The notes under the pieces: generated by a model
The model's input: only the letters and a program-made list of their open reading frames with translations
Told to the model about the DNA's origin: nothing
Databases searched by the model: none
In this document: piece by piece, positions 10,050 to 21,549 of the stretch
Layout: each line of letters starts with the position of its first letter
Position numbering within the stretch: the first letter of the stretch is position 1
From: Prosopocoilus inquinatus
Lineage: Eukaryota; Arthropoda; Insecta; Coleoptera; Lucanidae
Direction: 5' to 3'
DNA length: 64,000 nucleotides
Assembly: GCA_036172665.1 (NCBI GenBank)
Contig: CM069869.1
Location: 1,364,001-1,428,000, forward strand
Position numbers and translations under genes: made by a program

Positions 10050-11920
10050 TTGCGAAAGGACAACTAAAAAAATTTGTCGATTAAACCTAAAAATACACCC
10101 GTTAAATTTTGTATAACCCCAAAAGTAAAAACGAATTCTGATAATAACTTTTCAAACGTGACAATTTGTGTTCTATTTGGCAAATTTTTGAATAACATAC
10201 ACGATCAATTTTGTTTTGCTCGCGAGTGAACTTGGTCTGCTTGTATAAGTCTTTTTCACTTTATTGGGATTACGTAAGGTTTAATTTTTGCCTATTAACT
10301 GACTATTCAAAGCACTAAAAATGACATCTACTTATTTTTAACTTTCTAATTTTTTTTATTCCGCTTTTGAACTTTTGTCAAATTCTTGAAAACCGCTTCG
10401 TAATCGTCTTTTCTTGTCTCGTGACGGTTATGGCCGTCGTAAATTTATTTACTAAAACCAAAATATTTCCCTGCGTTATTTATCACGTTTCAAAATAAAA
10501 TTAATTTGTTTATTCAACCCCGCTCGATTTATTAGAAGAAACAAGCCGTATTTTATCATCGGACGGTTTTAATTGATTTTTGATCCCCATTTAAAAGAAC
10601 CGGGTTAGTTAAGTGGGGGCGGTAAATTTCACGGACAACCGAGTTCATAAATCAAGGCTAGTCTGTACGCCACCGGAGTTGACAGTTTTATTTTCAAAGC
10701 TGACGCGTTTATTGATTCAACATGTCGGTCGGCACACGCAATTAATATTTTTTTTTCCTTTCTTTCTTTCCGAAATTGATAAAACACGAACTCGAATCGC
10801 TCCTTCTCACCCGCAAGCGCAACATAATCTTTTTTGCATTGTTTCGTAATAATTATTTTCAGGAGTACATAAGCTTATCTGTGATACTTATTTAAAAAAA
10901 AAATGGTTTTGTCTGTGCAGTTGGAGGAGTTTATTCCGTAGTTTATTTTCAAAGCGGATTGTGTGTAAGCACAAGCACACACGCCAGCTTTCTTCTTTCT
11001 CGTGTGTGTATTTGCTAAGCTTTTACAAGTCGTGACGTGAGAGCCGGAACGAATATTGTTTACATGCTTGCACTTGTAAACCTCCAACATTCGTTACAAA
11101 TCCCCTTCAGTGCGCACTCGGAAATGAAACAACGGTAATACTCACGAAGGAAGGCGGGATCGGAAACAAATGCGGAAATATATTAACAATGAATCGTAAA
11201 CACTGCAATATTTACATAAATACATACTAACAACGCAATTACAAGTGCAACTTAGACTCTAAGTGGAGGAAAAATAATACTTTAAAGCTATGTGAAGGCA
11301 CCTCTTTTTATAATTCGAAAAAAAACTGCCCTGACAGTCCTCCAAAAAGTCGTGCACTGCAATATTCTAGAATCTAGACCACCCGCGCTAAACCCAAACA
11401 CCCCTAAATTCCAACAAATATAATCACAAGTGTGGGTCCATTAGAATGATTACATTAGCAAGTACACGGTGTGATTCGTGAAAATGTGGAGGATTTCGGC
11501 GGTGACGCAGGTCGAGAGCACCCCCCACACCCCTCCTCCTCATAAAGGTTTCCAGATTACGAACGTCGGAACTCACGGCCGGAAACATTTCAGCCATTAT
11601 GAGATGCGGTGGCAGCGGCAACTTGATGAAAGAATTAAACATTTATATGCGACGTTAACAGCGTTACTGCTTCGTGTAATTCGAGGGGACAAGCGCGACA
11701 AGAAAAACGAATATTACAGGGGATGACTAAACGTAGCTAACCCCCTATCTGGCAAAAGAAGTTTAAAAAATATCTTGTAGAAAAACTGTGAAAACAAAGG
11801 AAAGTCAAAACGGTGAATTAAAACAAGTTTCAAGTTTTTCACAGACGCAAGAAATATTTTTAATAGTGCCAACATTCTTGACAATACTGACTGAAGATAT
11901 TGTTACAGTTTAATTCTCTG
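10050..11920. other. Unassigned stretch
   Basis: AT-rich with scattered short open frames (for example 10613-10849 and 11478-11726) lacking recognisable domains. No repeat pairing within the window was noticed. Confidence 0.3.
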
Positions 11921-11924
11921 ATTC

Positions 11925-12066
11925 TTTTGAATATTCATGTCCGGTGGTACGTTTTAGTTGTGGACCGTTGGCCACACTGTGCGTTACTGGTTTAGTCGCG
12001 TTGATATTACGCTCTCATTGAGTCTGGAAGTCTCGTTATCTGTAATTGTAATCTGATTGGCCGAAC
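11925..12066 (+). repeat. Direct repeat, copy 1 (about 140 bp)
   Basis: Aligns with 13716-13853 almost throughout: TTGAATATTCATGT, GGTACGTTTTAGTT, CTGGTTTAGTCGCGTTGAT, TCATTGAGTC and CTGTAATTGTAATCTGATTG. Unknown element. Confidence 0.75.
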
Positions 12067-12164
12067 CAGAACAACCCCCATCTTGACGTAATAGTATTTT
12101 TGATTGTACTTTTAAGAAAGTGTACTATAAGGGCCGCTTGTTTTGGGGGGCTCGAGGCAGCTAG

Positions 12165-12395
12165 GGGCTTCAAAAAAAAGTGAAGAAGAATGTTTAAAAA
12201 AAGTGAAGGAGAACGTTTGAAAAAAGTGAAGGAAAATGTTTGAAAAAGGTGAAGGAACATGTTCGGAAAACGTGAAGTAAAATCTTTGGAAAAGTGGTGG
12301 TAAATGCTTGAAAAAAGTGAGGTAAACTGTTAAAAGAAGTGAAAATGTTTAGAAAAACTTAGGAAAAGTGTTTAAAAAAAGTTGAAGAACTTAAA
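12165..12395 (+). repeat. Minisatellite, about 24-28-bp units
   Basis: Around eight degenerate units of the pattern GTTTGAAAAAAGTGAAGGAAA. The middle units (12190-12265) are best conserved, with decay toward both ends. Confidence 0.85.
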
Positions 12396-12419
12396 AATTC
12401 TTTCCCCAAATTTTTAAAA

Positions 12420-13540
12420 TTATTTTTCTAGTTTTTAATTTTTTTCCCAAATGAATTGTAGACGATGTAAGTATTTCGACTCGAAAAGTTATCGCAAAAA
12501 CTTGATGGAGAGGAACCGTGGAATTTTTGTTTTCGCTGGCTTTGTTAAAATTGTCATTCGTAAAAAATATTCGACATACGTTTCTGTTTTTAATTGCGCG
12601 AAGAGAATATCTGAAACCGAGGTGGGAAAAAAATAAGAAAGGACGGAGAACGTTACGAACCCCTGCATTTTCAGAAATACATTAGGAAAGTGGGCGGTCC
12701 TAAAGCTGGCGCGAAATTTAAAACTGAGTCTATTGGACTATAAAAATGCATGGATTGCGCCAAACAAACTGAAAATACTCGCTTCACAGAGAGCTGTTGT
12801 GGAAACTTTTGCTTGCTACTAAAACTCAGGATGAAAAGTTTCTATAAAATTATTTAAAAAAAAAAGTGGATTATCCATAATATTAGTGACAATCAAAATT
12901 AAAGAAAGCGTAAATGCCGAAGGTCACTAAAACAAACACGTGTAGTCTTGGCTATATTTTGCTCATCCGTGTAGTAAATTGATAACTGATGACATGTTTC
13001 GGTTGAATAACCATTATCGAATCTAAAATACAAGATTGGCACTCAAAAACAAGTAATTAATAGTAAAATAAGTTAACAAACCATAAATGAGAGTCCACGT
13101 AATATGTGGCCATTTTTACTTAACAAAAGACAAAGTAAGAACTTAACCTAGTGAAAGTTACTAACAAGTGGTAAGTTACTAAACAGTACCAACATGAAAT
13201 AAATGAAACAAAATTGCGGAGAACAAAGTTAAAAACAATTACGGTGAAAACTGATGGTAAAAAAGTTACTCATAAGGAGTAAATAACCAAGAACAAATTA
13301 CATTAAACAATAAATAACGAGTTAAACAAAGGAGGTTAATTTATCAAAGAATGGTTCCAATTTATGGATTCAAAAAAGTTAAAATGAGGGAAAGTGATTT
13401 GATCATTCAAGACGTCTTACAGCGACAGCGACAGTGATTTACGACACACCTCTGATTTATTAGACAAAGATAGTAAACGACTCAGCTCCGCCTTCTGTGA
13501 CATTTACTTTCCTAGTCTATTGTATGAAATTGATTGCGAC
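12420..13540. other. Unassigned A-rich stretch
   Basis: Strongly A-rich on the plus strand, with a CTATAAAAATGC TATA-like site at about 12738 lacking a matching initiator, and short CGACAG runs at about 13420. No gene recognised. Confidence 0.3.
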
Positions 13541-13547
13541 AGCGGGG

Positions 13548-13713
13548 ATATATCTTTGACTTGAACAACTTCGATAATTGCGCCGCCATCTTTGATCTAA
13601 AATTTGAACTAAAGTCATTCCCGGTATCCGCTCAGCGACGGATTTCGTTTGATGTATGACAACCCGGGTTTATCTTCGACACGACCAATTTCGATGTTTG
13701 CAGTGTCACCTTT
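13548..13713 (+). repeat. Two-unit direct repeat, about 123-bp period
   Basis: TATCTTTGACTTGAACAACT at 13548 and TATCTTCGACACGACCAATT at 13672 head similar blocks ending CGCCATCTTT / GTCACCTTTC. Confidence 0.5.
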
Positions 13714-13715
13714 CT

Positions 13716-13853
13716 TTTGAATATTCATGTGTGGTACGTTTTAGTTTTTGAACGTTGGCCATACTGTACATTTCTGGTTTAGTCGCGTTGATTTTATGCC
13801 TTCATTGAGTCCTGGAAGTCACGTCATCTGTAATTGCAATCTGATTGGCCGAA
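13716..13853 (+). repeat. Direct repeat, copy 2 of 11925-12066
   Basis: See copy 1. The two lie 1.8 kb apart in the same orientation. Confidence 0.75.
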
Positions 13854-14344
13854 ATTGTGTTCGTCAGAGTATTTACTTCCGGCCTCTTGCTATATCGCCG
13901 TTAGGCTTTACGCCAACACGACGCACAGACACGTGTACTTGCTTCCGTGAAGCATTGCAGTTTATTGTGCAAAGTTCGAATTAGCTAAAGTCACAACTAT
14001 TATTATTTGTGCTTCGTGAACCTGTGGAGTTCTTATAAACAGCTTATTCCAAGCGTATCTTCCGTTTCTGCATTAAACAGACATGCATTTATATCACGCC
14101 AGACCAATGACACAATCTCATATTAGATTTCTTTGTTCCCACAGAGAAATCCGCTTATTTAGTTCCTCTCTAGCGTCGTTTTCCGTATCTTCTGTCTTTC
14201 GACCGTTTGCTGTCTACCTGTTTAGACGTCGTTTGAAGGACGACGCCCTACAACACAGCGTCCTATTAGAAGGTTCCACGCGACGCATTGCCAACTCAAC
14301 AAATCGCCACGAGAGCTCACTACGACGTCTGACACGAAAGAGAC

Positions 14345-14735
14345 AGGCATTGTTTAAGTATGTACTGTTGGTTTTGTGGCGACGAATCAATTATTTTGCA
14401 TGCACGAGTGTTATACCCTGCAAGTTTTCGAAATTTTAGCACACGCTGCGACCCTTAAAGGACGAGTTCCATAGTGGCAGTATCAGCTGGGGGGTTGTTC
14501 TCCTGGCGTCCTTTTTGTCCCCGTCCTTTCTTCAACCGAGTACTGGCTCGGGACAGTTGAATTGTCTTTCTCAGCGCTACCTTGCCACCGTACTGTAGGA
14601 GCGTACTTTTGGCTATAAATCTCAAATCCAGGTGCCGAACAAGGAAATCGTCTTTCAGGGATGGCTCGCTGGTTAAAAGGAATAGGATGGGTTATCAATA
14701 AACGGAAGTGGTTCCGTTGTTTATCAAGGTAAAAG
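14345..14735 (+). repeat. R2 dispersed repeat, copy 2
   Basis: Carries CGAAATTTTAGCACACGC, GTATCAGCTGGGGGGTTG, GGCTCGGGACAGTT and TCTCAGCGCTACCTTGCCAC in the order seen at 9640. A block just upstream at 14075-14180 pairs with 7225-7330. The 95-codon minus-strand frame here (14483-14770) is not credible as a gene. Confidence 0.65.
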
Positions 14736-14739
14736 AAAT

Positions 14740-16160
14740 TTGAGGGTGAATATTGAGACTGACTGATCATTCAGTTAGTAAAATAAAATGTTGATATTTA
14801 AATCTTATAATGAAAATTCTAGTTAAATTACCAAGAAAATAATAATGGAAAACTAAAATAAATTCAATTTAGATGTAGCATCTAAAAAAAAGTGACTAAT
14901 GTTTCCCGACTGTTCGTGCAGCAAGCAAAAAGAGTCATCGTACAATGTAATTTATTTCTAATTAAATTTACACTGAGACGCCCAGACGATTTCAATTTTA
15001 ACATCAATACTGATAACCGCGCAGCGTAAACCACATACATTATTGAATTGTATCGACGCCCCTCCTGTACTTGGTTCTGGCGTCGACGGGCGTCGCGCGC
15101 TGTATTGGACGTTCCGGCGGCGACCGCATTGCATGTTTTTCATTCCGACATAAAATCTAATTTACGAGAACATGCAGATACTACATGGAAATTTGTCAAA
15201 AAACTTTATTCAGCGGGGGCATTCGCTTAAATTGCTTCCTGTTTTGTTCTTTCTTTTGCGCCGTGTAATAATTTAAAAGTTTCGGAATTTACGAATAGTT
15301 TGGAAAAGTTGTGCTGATGGTCCTCTTTTGTCTTATTAATTCGTTTTAAAAATACTTACAAAACGTGTTCCTATTCATTTAAAAAAATGATTTCCGACCT
15401 TTTTTCTATAACATCGACCGCTTAGAAGAAGAGAAAAAAGTTTTCATCAACACCGCCCTTCTCCTTCTTTTTCGATTTTTTAATTTAATCGAATATCTCA
15501 GTTTAAATATATTTTTTTAATTAATTCGAAAATATTAAGTCTAAATATAATCAATTTATAAAAAGTAGGCAATATTAACCCAGCACTTGGCGAGCTGAGC
15601 TAGGTTCATATTCGCTCCAAATATTGTAGGGAGCTGTTAATCTTATCATAACATCCTGTGCCGCCAGCTTAATTAGAGGCGAAGTTACGCGTCTTCGTAT
15701 GCGAATACTCAAGTTATTATCAAGGTCGGTCGATTCTACCGTTCATAAACCTTCCTGTTGGTTTATCTTTGCTGGACTGACTTGGTAGGTGCTCTTGTTT
15801 CCTTTTTGGAATTTTACTTAGAGTTGCTTGTTCACTTGTAGGCAATTTTTGCTCCGCTGTCTTGTACCGGTAAGCTTTTATCGAATCACGAACACGTACC
15901 AGACGATTGACCATCTCTAAGACTGTCCAAGCATTCGGCTTGTTGAACGTCTAGGTCCTACATCAGGCTGTCTTACTGTTAAGAAATTATCTTGCTGCTT
16001 ACACGATAGAATTCCTGAACCCGGCATATTATTCTGTACGATTCTTGTAACGTGAACATCTTCCTCCCGAGGTAAAACCTTTCGTTTTTCATATTCAGTG
16101 TGAATGATCGTTGCAAATTGAATATTCCGTACTATCGTTTTTATTCAAGTGTCAAATAAA
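14740..16160. other. Unassigned stretch
   Basis: No recognisable coding, RNA or repeat signal. Open frames at 14958-15143 and 15720-15914 are short and unsupported. Confidence 0.3.
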
Positions 16161-16164
16161 TTAA

Positions 16165-16373
16165 GGCCCGTATTCATAAACTTACCCTATGCGTTCGTTC
16201 ACAATTCTCCATAATTCATAAAATATACGTATTTTCCGCATTTTGGGCGCATAGTCAGTGATAATTTAAGAGTATTTTATGAACTGCTTTCGCAAAATGC
16301 GGGATATACGTAGGGTTTATGAATTATGGCAAAATATAAGTGAACGCATAAGTTTTGTTTATGAATACCGGCC
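16165..16373. mobile_element. PIF/Harbinger-like MITE
   Basis: Terminal inverted repeats GGCCCGTATTCATAAAC (left) and GTTTATGAATACCGGCC (right) differ at one base. The 209-bp element is flanked by TAA on both sides (16162-16164 and 16374-16376), the target duplication of PIF/Harbinger elements. Internal blocks (ATACGTATTTTCCGCATTTT / AAAATGCGGGATATACGTA) are also inverted, so nearly the whole element folds on itself. It encodes nothing and would depend on a transposase elsewhere. Confidence 0.85.
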
Positions 16374-16562
16374 TAAGTCACGTTTGTATAATTTTGTGGA
16401 TTCATTTCGATGCAACTCACTTGTCACAGTCACTGTTTCAGTAATTTGTTTGACTGGCTAAATAGCATTTCGTTTTCAAATCGGTTTCCATCTTGTATTT
16501 ATAAACGAAGGCGAATCACCCATTAGTCGTTCTTTAATTTACATTTTTATTCGTTCGCCTCT

Positions 16563-17245
16563 TTTGTTACCGTAAAGGTTCGGATATTCGGTACGCAAAA
16601 TTTTCATAAAAAATTAAATATTGCGATTAAATTAGTCCTGTATTACAACGCATTAAAACACGAACGAGGTCAGTATAAGAAATGGGCATAAATCATGCAA
16701 CGACAGCCGCAATTTCCTGGAGCTGAGTCGGTTCGGCATTAGGAAAGAAAGAACGGAGTCGAGTCTCGGACGTTGCGGTTTTGTCCCTAATATAAATTAG
16801 TAATATAATTAATTACCATATTTAAGTGCATAAGCACTTAAATAAGGTAATTAATTATTTAAGTGCATAAGCACTTAAATAAGGTTTTACGCATAGCAAA
16901 TGCAACATCCGATATTCCCCACTTGTAAAAAAGTCTGGAGGGAGAAAAAGTCTTGAAAACGTTGGGAATGTTCGAAAAGGCATTCTCCCGGGACCTTTGA
17001 GTGTAGTTCTCTAATTACTGTACGTTCTTCTTTGAGGTTTTTCTTATTTGATTTCCTTTTAGTCAGTCAGTTTCCTCAGTTTGTAATTAATTTCGCGAAT
17101 GAAGTTACTACACTTCACGGGTGTTTGGCAATCAATTTTTTTCACTTTAATTTAAATTCTGTGTTTCAAGAAAGTCAGCGATGCTTGGCGGAAACAAAAA
17201 TCTGTTTTGCGTATAAAGAAAAGCTATTTTCTAACATAACGTTTT
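16563..17245 (+). repeat. R4 dispersed repeat, copy 1 (LTR-like)
   Basis: Homologous to 54400-55370 and 56622-57225. Landmarks in order: AAGGTTCGGATATTC, GCATAGCAAATGCAACATCC (16887), TCAGTCAGTTTCCTCAG, TTAAATTCTGTGTTTCAAGA (17153), GCGTATAAAGAAAA and a terminal CTAACA. A TGTTA start and TAACA end match the inverted ends common in LTRs, but no matching target duplication was found. Confidence 0.7.
16806..16881. repeat. Twin palindromes inside R4 copy 1
   Basis: First: 24-nt arms 16806-16829 and 16834-16857 with loop ATAA and one mismatch. Second: TATTTAAGTGC (16856-16866) / ATAA / GCACTTAAATA (16871-16881). The shared core hairpin is duplicated 39 bp apart. The other R4 copies lack this block. 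Confidence 0.9.
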
Positions 17246-17361
17246 TATATGTACGGATACCAGAGCCGAGCGTAGTATTTGACCATTTATATATTATCAA
17301 AAGCTAAAGGCGAAATATAAAATTTGCAAACGCAAAATACTCGCAGCACGCTCATAGTTAT

Positions 17362-17745
17362 TTGTTATTTGGAGGTGGCATATTATCGTCCTTAGCTTTT
17401 AGTACATTAAAGTGCTCTGTTAATAATACTCTTGAGGAAGTTAAGTTTCTTGTTTCAGATAGTCCTAGTTCTCCAGCGCTAGGATTTTCAGATTTCATTA
17501 AACTTGAACTTGTACGAAGAATACAAACAATTTCAAGCGACAAACTAAATTCTGTCGAAGAAAGGAAAAATGATTTAATTAATGAAAACAATTTATTTTT
17601 TAGCTTAGGAAAAATTAGGCAATATAAAATAAAATTAAAAGAGGGAGCACACTCAGTAATAAAACCCATTAGAAGAAAACTGCTTGAAAGCATTTTCATG
17701 CTTAAGGTGGTGCCTCCACCCTGTCGCGGTAAGGGGGTGGCGTAG
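17362..17745 (+). pseudogene. Gypsy-type pol fragment (region leading into reverse transcriptase)
   Basis: An open frame of 127 codons. The stretch EERKNDLINENNLFFSLGKI followed by QYKIKLKEGAHSVIKPIRR matches the protease-to-RT linker of Ty3/Gypsy polyproteins, where a Y-x-I-x-L-K-x-GA-x-P(S)VI-x-P-x-RR motif opens the RT domain. The usual VPxAL continuation is lost, as is everything after it: a 5'-and-3'-truncated relic. A short block at 17491-17536 recurs at 24611-24655. The RT/RNase H piece at 21110 lies on the same strand but is separated by unrelated repeats, so I do not join them. Family assignment is good; the lineage cannot be told. Confidence 0.7.
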
Positions 17746-17771
17746 GTTTTTCAGAGAGTAGAGCTTTAAAC

Positions 17772-17884
17772 ACAAAAAGTTTGTTAAAAAACTATATACG
17801 TATTTCGGCAGCTAAGCTGTCATCTACTGAAAATGACAGCTTAGCTGCCGAAATACGTATTTAGTTTTTAAACAAACTTTTTGT
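17772..17884. repeat. Fold-back of two Penelope-like 3' ends
   Basis: 52-nt arms (17772-17823 and 17833-17884) match inversely at 50 of 52 positions around a 9-nt loop. The right arm and its continuation (TTGTGGTTAGGAGGTTAAATCC, split as TTGTGGTTAGGAG and TAAATCCAA) match the 3' end of the Penelope-like remnant at 55680-55770. The block CAGAGAGTAGAGCTTTAAAC beside the left arm (from 17755) recurs at 49579. Confidence 0.9.
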
Positions 17885-17954
17885 GGTTAGGAGGTTAAAT
17901 CCAATTTCTTTGTACTACAAACAACAGATTTCTGTGTATCCTAAATATATTCAT

Positions 17955-18241
17955 CGTTATGTACATTTCAGAGCTTTGCTGCGTCTCAAACTCTATCTTG
18001 AACCAGCGAGTGTCAGTGTATCTCCAGGAAGTTTTCGGTGATCAGTGCATGCCGTGGATCCTTGGGAGTCGGTTTCACAGTGCGCTCATCAGTTAGGGTT
18101 ACTCCCCGGCGCCCTTATTGTTTTTAACCCAATCCTACATTCTTCAGAGACTAGCTTTGAGACAGCTGATTGATTGACTTCTCAGCGCGACTTGCCACAA
18201 TGCTAACGGCAAGTGATCAAGAGGATAACGTAATTGTAGGA
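17955..18241 (+). repeat. R2 dispersed repeat, copy 3
   Basis: Shares GGAAGTTTTCGGTGATC, CAGTTAGGGTTACTCC, TTCTCAGCGCGACTTGCCAC and GATCAAGAGGATAACGTAAT with the 9640 and 14345 copies. More diverged in its first half. Confidence 0.55.
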
Positions 18242-18894
18242 AATTGATAGTAAGAGGAGTTGAAGAGAGATCAGGGCCGTATTCAGGGAAGACTTATCAC
18301 AGTGTAGGGCAAGCTTTACACTTTTTCGAATTTTTTAAATATTCTCTAAATGAAAAACACAACAAGGATAAATTATTACCTCATGAAATAATAACATTCA
18401 AAATAATTGCAGTTTTCGAGTTGTTTAAAATAAATTTTGTTTAGTCTTCTTTTTACATTTAAATCACGCAAATCACCCAATAGATATTATCTGTTCGCAA
18501 ATTGAAGGATCGCTTCAAGTGTTGCCTTGTGAAACATTAAACAGGTAACAGTGTGAAATGAGAAAAAAAAACGAAAGGAACTTTTTTTGCGTAAATAAAA
18601 GCAAAATTCGCTAATTTCAACTTCAACAGTGAAACAGCGTTTATTTTCTTCGGCACACAAAATTCGTGTAAAATAAAAGCAGCCCATCAACCGGGCTGTC
18701 AAATACATGTTTGCGACAGTTTACAAAGTCCGAGATAAAGGCCGGGAGTACTCATGTATGGCTTACACCAGGGCCGGGCACTACCGGGAAAGCGTACTCC
18801 CACCACCCAGCTGCAACAGTTGCATATTTACCGGACGTCTCTCTACGAATTAAAATACGATTCTCCCAAGAAATCGAGAGTGGGGAGAGTGCGA
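18242..18894. other. Unassigned stretch
   Basis: No gene recognised. Short frames at 18244-18444 and 18487-18708 have no family features. Confidence 0.3.
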
Positions 18895-18968
18895 TCGTGT
18901 TTTATTAAAGTGTTTGAAATAACTTGGCGAGTATTATTTCTGAACTCCGAAGTCGTAACAGTATGTAT
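18895..18968 (+). repeat. Short dispersed repeat, copy 1
   Basis: Closely matches 36437-36510 (TTATTAAAGT-TTTGAAAT, GCGAGTATTATTTC, CCGAAGTCGTAACA). Element of origin unknown. Confidence 0.7.
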
Positions 18969-19599
18969 TATTTCAGGTCAGGTTGGACCGTCACTTCGCA
19001 GAGTAGGCTTAAAACTAAACCTTAAAACTAAAACTGTCCAGGGTAGGCTTAGCCTCCCTTGGCACTCCTCCAAGTACGGCCATGAGAGAGATGAATAAGC
19101 AAATGATCCAACTGCCGAAGGATTAGAAAGTTAAAGAATGTGATAAAATTAATTAATAAAATAATTTTGACAAATAGTTATAAATTTATTGCTCAGTATC
19201 ATTAATTTTATAAAAATTACAAAATATGTAATTATAATTGATCGGACACTATATAAATCTGTTATAAATGTCGATGTTTTGAGGACAAATATTTCTCCTA
19301 AAGAAGTTTTCAAATGAACGGCGTAACGTCGCATTTTGTAAATAAATTTTCCACGGACAAAAAAATTGTTCAATTATTAACTTTATCTGCTAATAATAAT
19401 TTTAAAAAAATCGGTTTGCAATGCAATCACCCATTAGTTTCCGTTTCATCGTCATTGTCAAAATTTTTCGTCGAAAAACTGATCACACAAATTCATAACG
19501 TAAACTGTTTTGTTAAATAATAATGACATTAATAATAATAAGAAGTAAATTTATTAAGCACAAAATGTGTCCAAAGTAAACTAAATTCTCCAATACATT

Positions 19600-20240
19600 T
19601 TAATACCTTTTATTAATGTTAAATTTCATTTGATGGTTTTTTTTTTTTAATTCAAGATGGAGTGGTTGCGATTCGGGTCGTCTGTGCGGCGGCTATGGTG
19701 AGTGTTGGCCTGGCCGGAGGCGACGTACTTCGCGTCCGGCTGTAGTTGCCATGTCAGGGTCGGCTCGTTGTTGCGTTTACGCTGTCAGGGACGGATGGCT
19801 ATGGTCGATCTTTTGGTCCTGGACGAAGTGGCGCGGCAAGCAGGGATGGGATGACGGCTGGTGTGGCTTCCCGGAACTCGAGTTGACCGGGTTGAAGTCG
19901 GTAGCTTCTGGCTGGGGGTTGACGGCGGTGGCAGCGAGAGACGAGCTACGATCGGCATCAGGACCCTGGCGATCTTGGGATCAGCGTCCTTGGTCTTGGA
20001 ATGGTTTCGAGTGGCTCCCCTTCTTCGAGATCGCAGATGATGCCAATTCGGAGTCGCTCCTGTACCGACTGCGAGGGCCGCTCCACTTCTTACAGTAGGC
20101 ACTAAGCCTACCGGAGTCTGGTTCGACCGCTAGTCCAAATTTTACTAGCTCCTTTTATACCCATTTTTTGTTTATTCGCGCATTACGTCATTCGTAACAT
20201 GCCCGGCGTTCAGTTCAGTTGTATTACCTACTACATTGTT
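19600..20240 (-). repeat. R1 dispersed repeat, copy 2 (probable decayed LTR)
   Basis: Aligns with R1 copies at 5235 and 49610: TAATACCTTTTATTAAT, GGCGACGTACTT, GGTCGATCTTT-GG-CCTGG, CAGTAGGCACTAAGCCTACC and CATGCCCGGCGTTCA. GC-rich relative to its surroundings, producing spurious open frames of 105-115 codons on both strands (19751-20102). Confidence 0.7.
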
Positions 20241-20241
20241 A

Positions 20242-21105
20242 TGACCATAATGAACCAACTGTATGGCGCTAGAATCTCCTAATTGTTAGATAAAACTGAT
20301 CCCAAAGAAGAACTAAATGCAGTTATTAGTAGATAAAAATTTTTGATTCCATCTCCCGAAGAAATAAGTGGAAGATTGTTACAGTTTCAAATCCTTTTTA
20401 TTGTTTTGGGACGTCCTATATAGTAAAATTTTCTGGTGTCATATCATTTTTTATCGACGGGTTGTTTTTGTTACGCCGGAAAGGGTGTGCCGCAGCGCTC
20501 GAGCTAAGCAAAACGTTTTTGCGGTCGCTCCGAGCCCGGGAACGAAAGTAACTGGTATTGCACGGACTTTTATTCGTTCAGTTTTTTCCATACGGATATC
20601 ATTTTTTTTTTCATTTCGACCCAGAAATGCACTTAATTGATTTTCATATTATCGCAAGGAAGTTTATGGCCTTTAAAATTATTCAGGGGTTGATGCCAGA
20701 TCGGCGGGTTTTCTTTCTTGTTCCCCGCTTTTAGCGAGTTGTGACATATTGCGATGGTTTCGTGGACGCGCTCGTGGCCCTTGATATTTAACGTTCATTG
20801 CATAAAGTTGATGTCACAATTCACCGGATTTTCGATCTAGTTTTTTTTCCGTTGGTTCTTTTTTCTTTTCGCTCTCTGATCTGTGCTGGCAATTGAGTCA
20901 CTTTACATTTGTAAATCTAGTAAACCACTTGTGGATTTTTTCAAATTGAATTACACGAGCCTAATAGTTTTATTTGCACATTGGGTACACCGTTTGGCAG
21001 GTATAGATTTAAAAAAAAAAACGCCATTTGGTATCTCATCTGCACCCGAGGTCATTGAAAAGCTTAACTTAAAAATTTTTTGGGGACATGCCAGGAGTAG
21101 AGGTA
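20242..21105. other. Unassigned stretch
   Basis: No supported feature. A 90-codon frame at 20368-20640 is not recognisable. Confidence 0.3.
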
Positions 21106-21109
21106 CGTT

Positions 21110-21545
21110 TTGATGAATATTGTAGCGGCAGGAGATAATGATGAAGACGATGACAGAGTAGTGGGGGAATTAATTAAAAGAGCAGTAAAAATCAATTCTA
21201 ATAATTCACAATATAAAACTTTACCCCTAGAAATAAAGTATTTGAGTACGTTAATTATAAAAGATGGAGTGAAACCTGATACATCTACAATAAACATAAA
21301 TTCACCTACAAATTTCAAAACATTACAAAAATTTTTAGGAATAAATACACAAATACTACACATTTACGAAATTTACTCAAAAAGGATGTATTTTGGGGGT
21401 GGAATGTAGAAGATGCATTTCAATTACTGAAAAATAGATTATGCAATGCTCCTACATTAGGTATTCTTGATAATTAATTTCCAATAATAATAATAATACA
21501 GACTGACAGCTCGAAAGATGGAATAGGCACTTGTCTTTTACAAAC
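21110..21545 (+). pseudogene. Gypsy reverse transcriptase / RNase H fragment
   Basis: The frame IKYLSTLIIKDGVKPDTSTI corresponds to the LGHVIS-x-x-G-V-K-x-D-P-x-K-I block of Ty3/Gypsy RT. NFKTLQKFLGINTQ corresponds to the V-x-x-L-Q-R-F-LG-x-x-N-Y block. After a frameshift near 21380 it continues as DVFWGWNVEDAFQLLK-like sequence with CNAPTLGILDN. Past a stop, the RNase H start QTDSSKDGIGTCLL is visible around 21500-21540. Thus the RT thumb/connection and the beginning of RNase H survive on the plus strand; palm motifs, integrase and LTRs are absent. A small AAT microsatellite (21487-21500) interrupts it. Clearly dead. Confidence 0.8.
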
Positions 21546-21549
21546 TTGA

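Noticed and set aside
12736..12748. TATA-box promoter
   Set aside because: CTATAAAAATGC lacks an initiator at the expected distance and any downstream gene.
19751..20102. Overlapping 105-115-codon frames on both strands
   Set aside because: GC-rich repeat R1 lacks stop codons by composition; other R1 copies do not preserve the frames.
17362..21545. A single Gypsy element spanning both pol fragments
   Set aside because: The 3.4 kb between them contains Penelope ends and R2/R1 repeats but none of the missing RT palm, and continuity cannot be shown.
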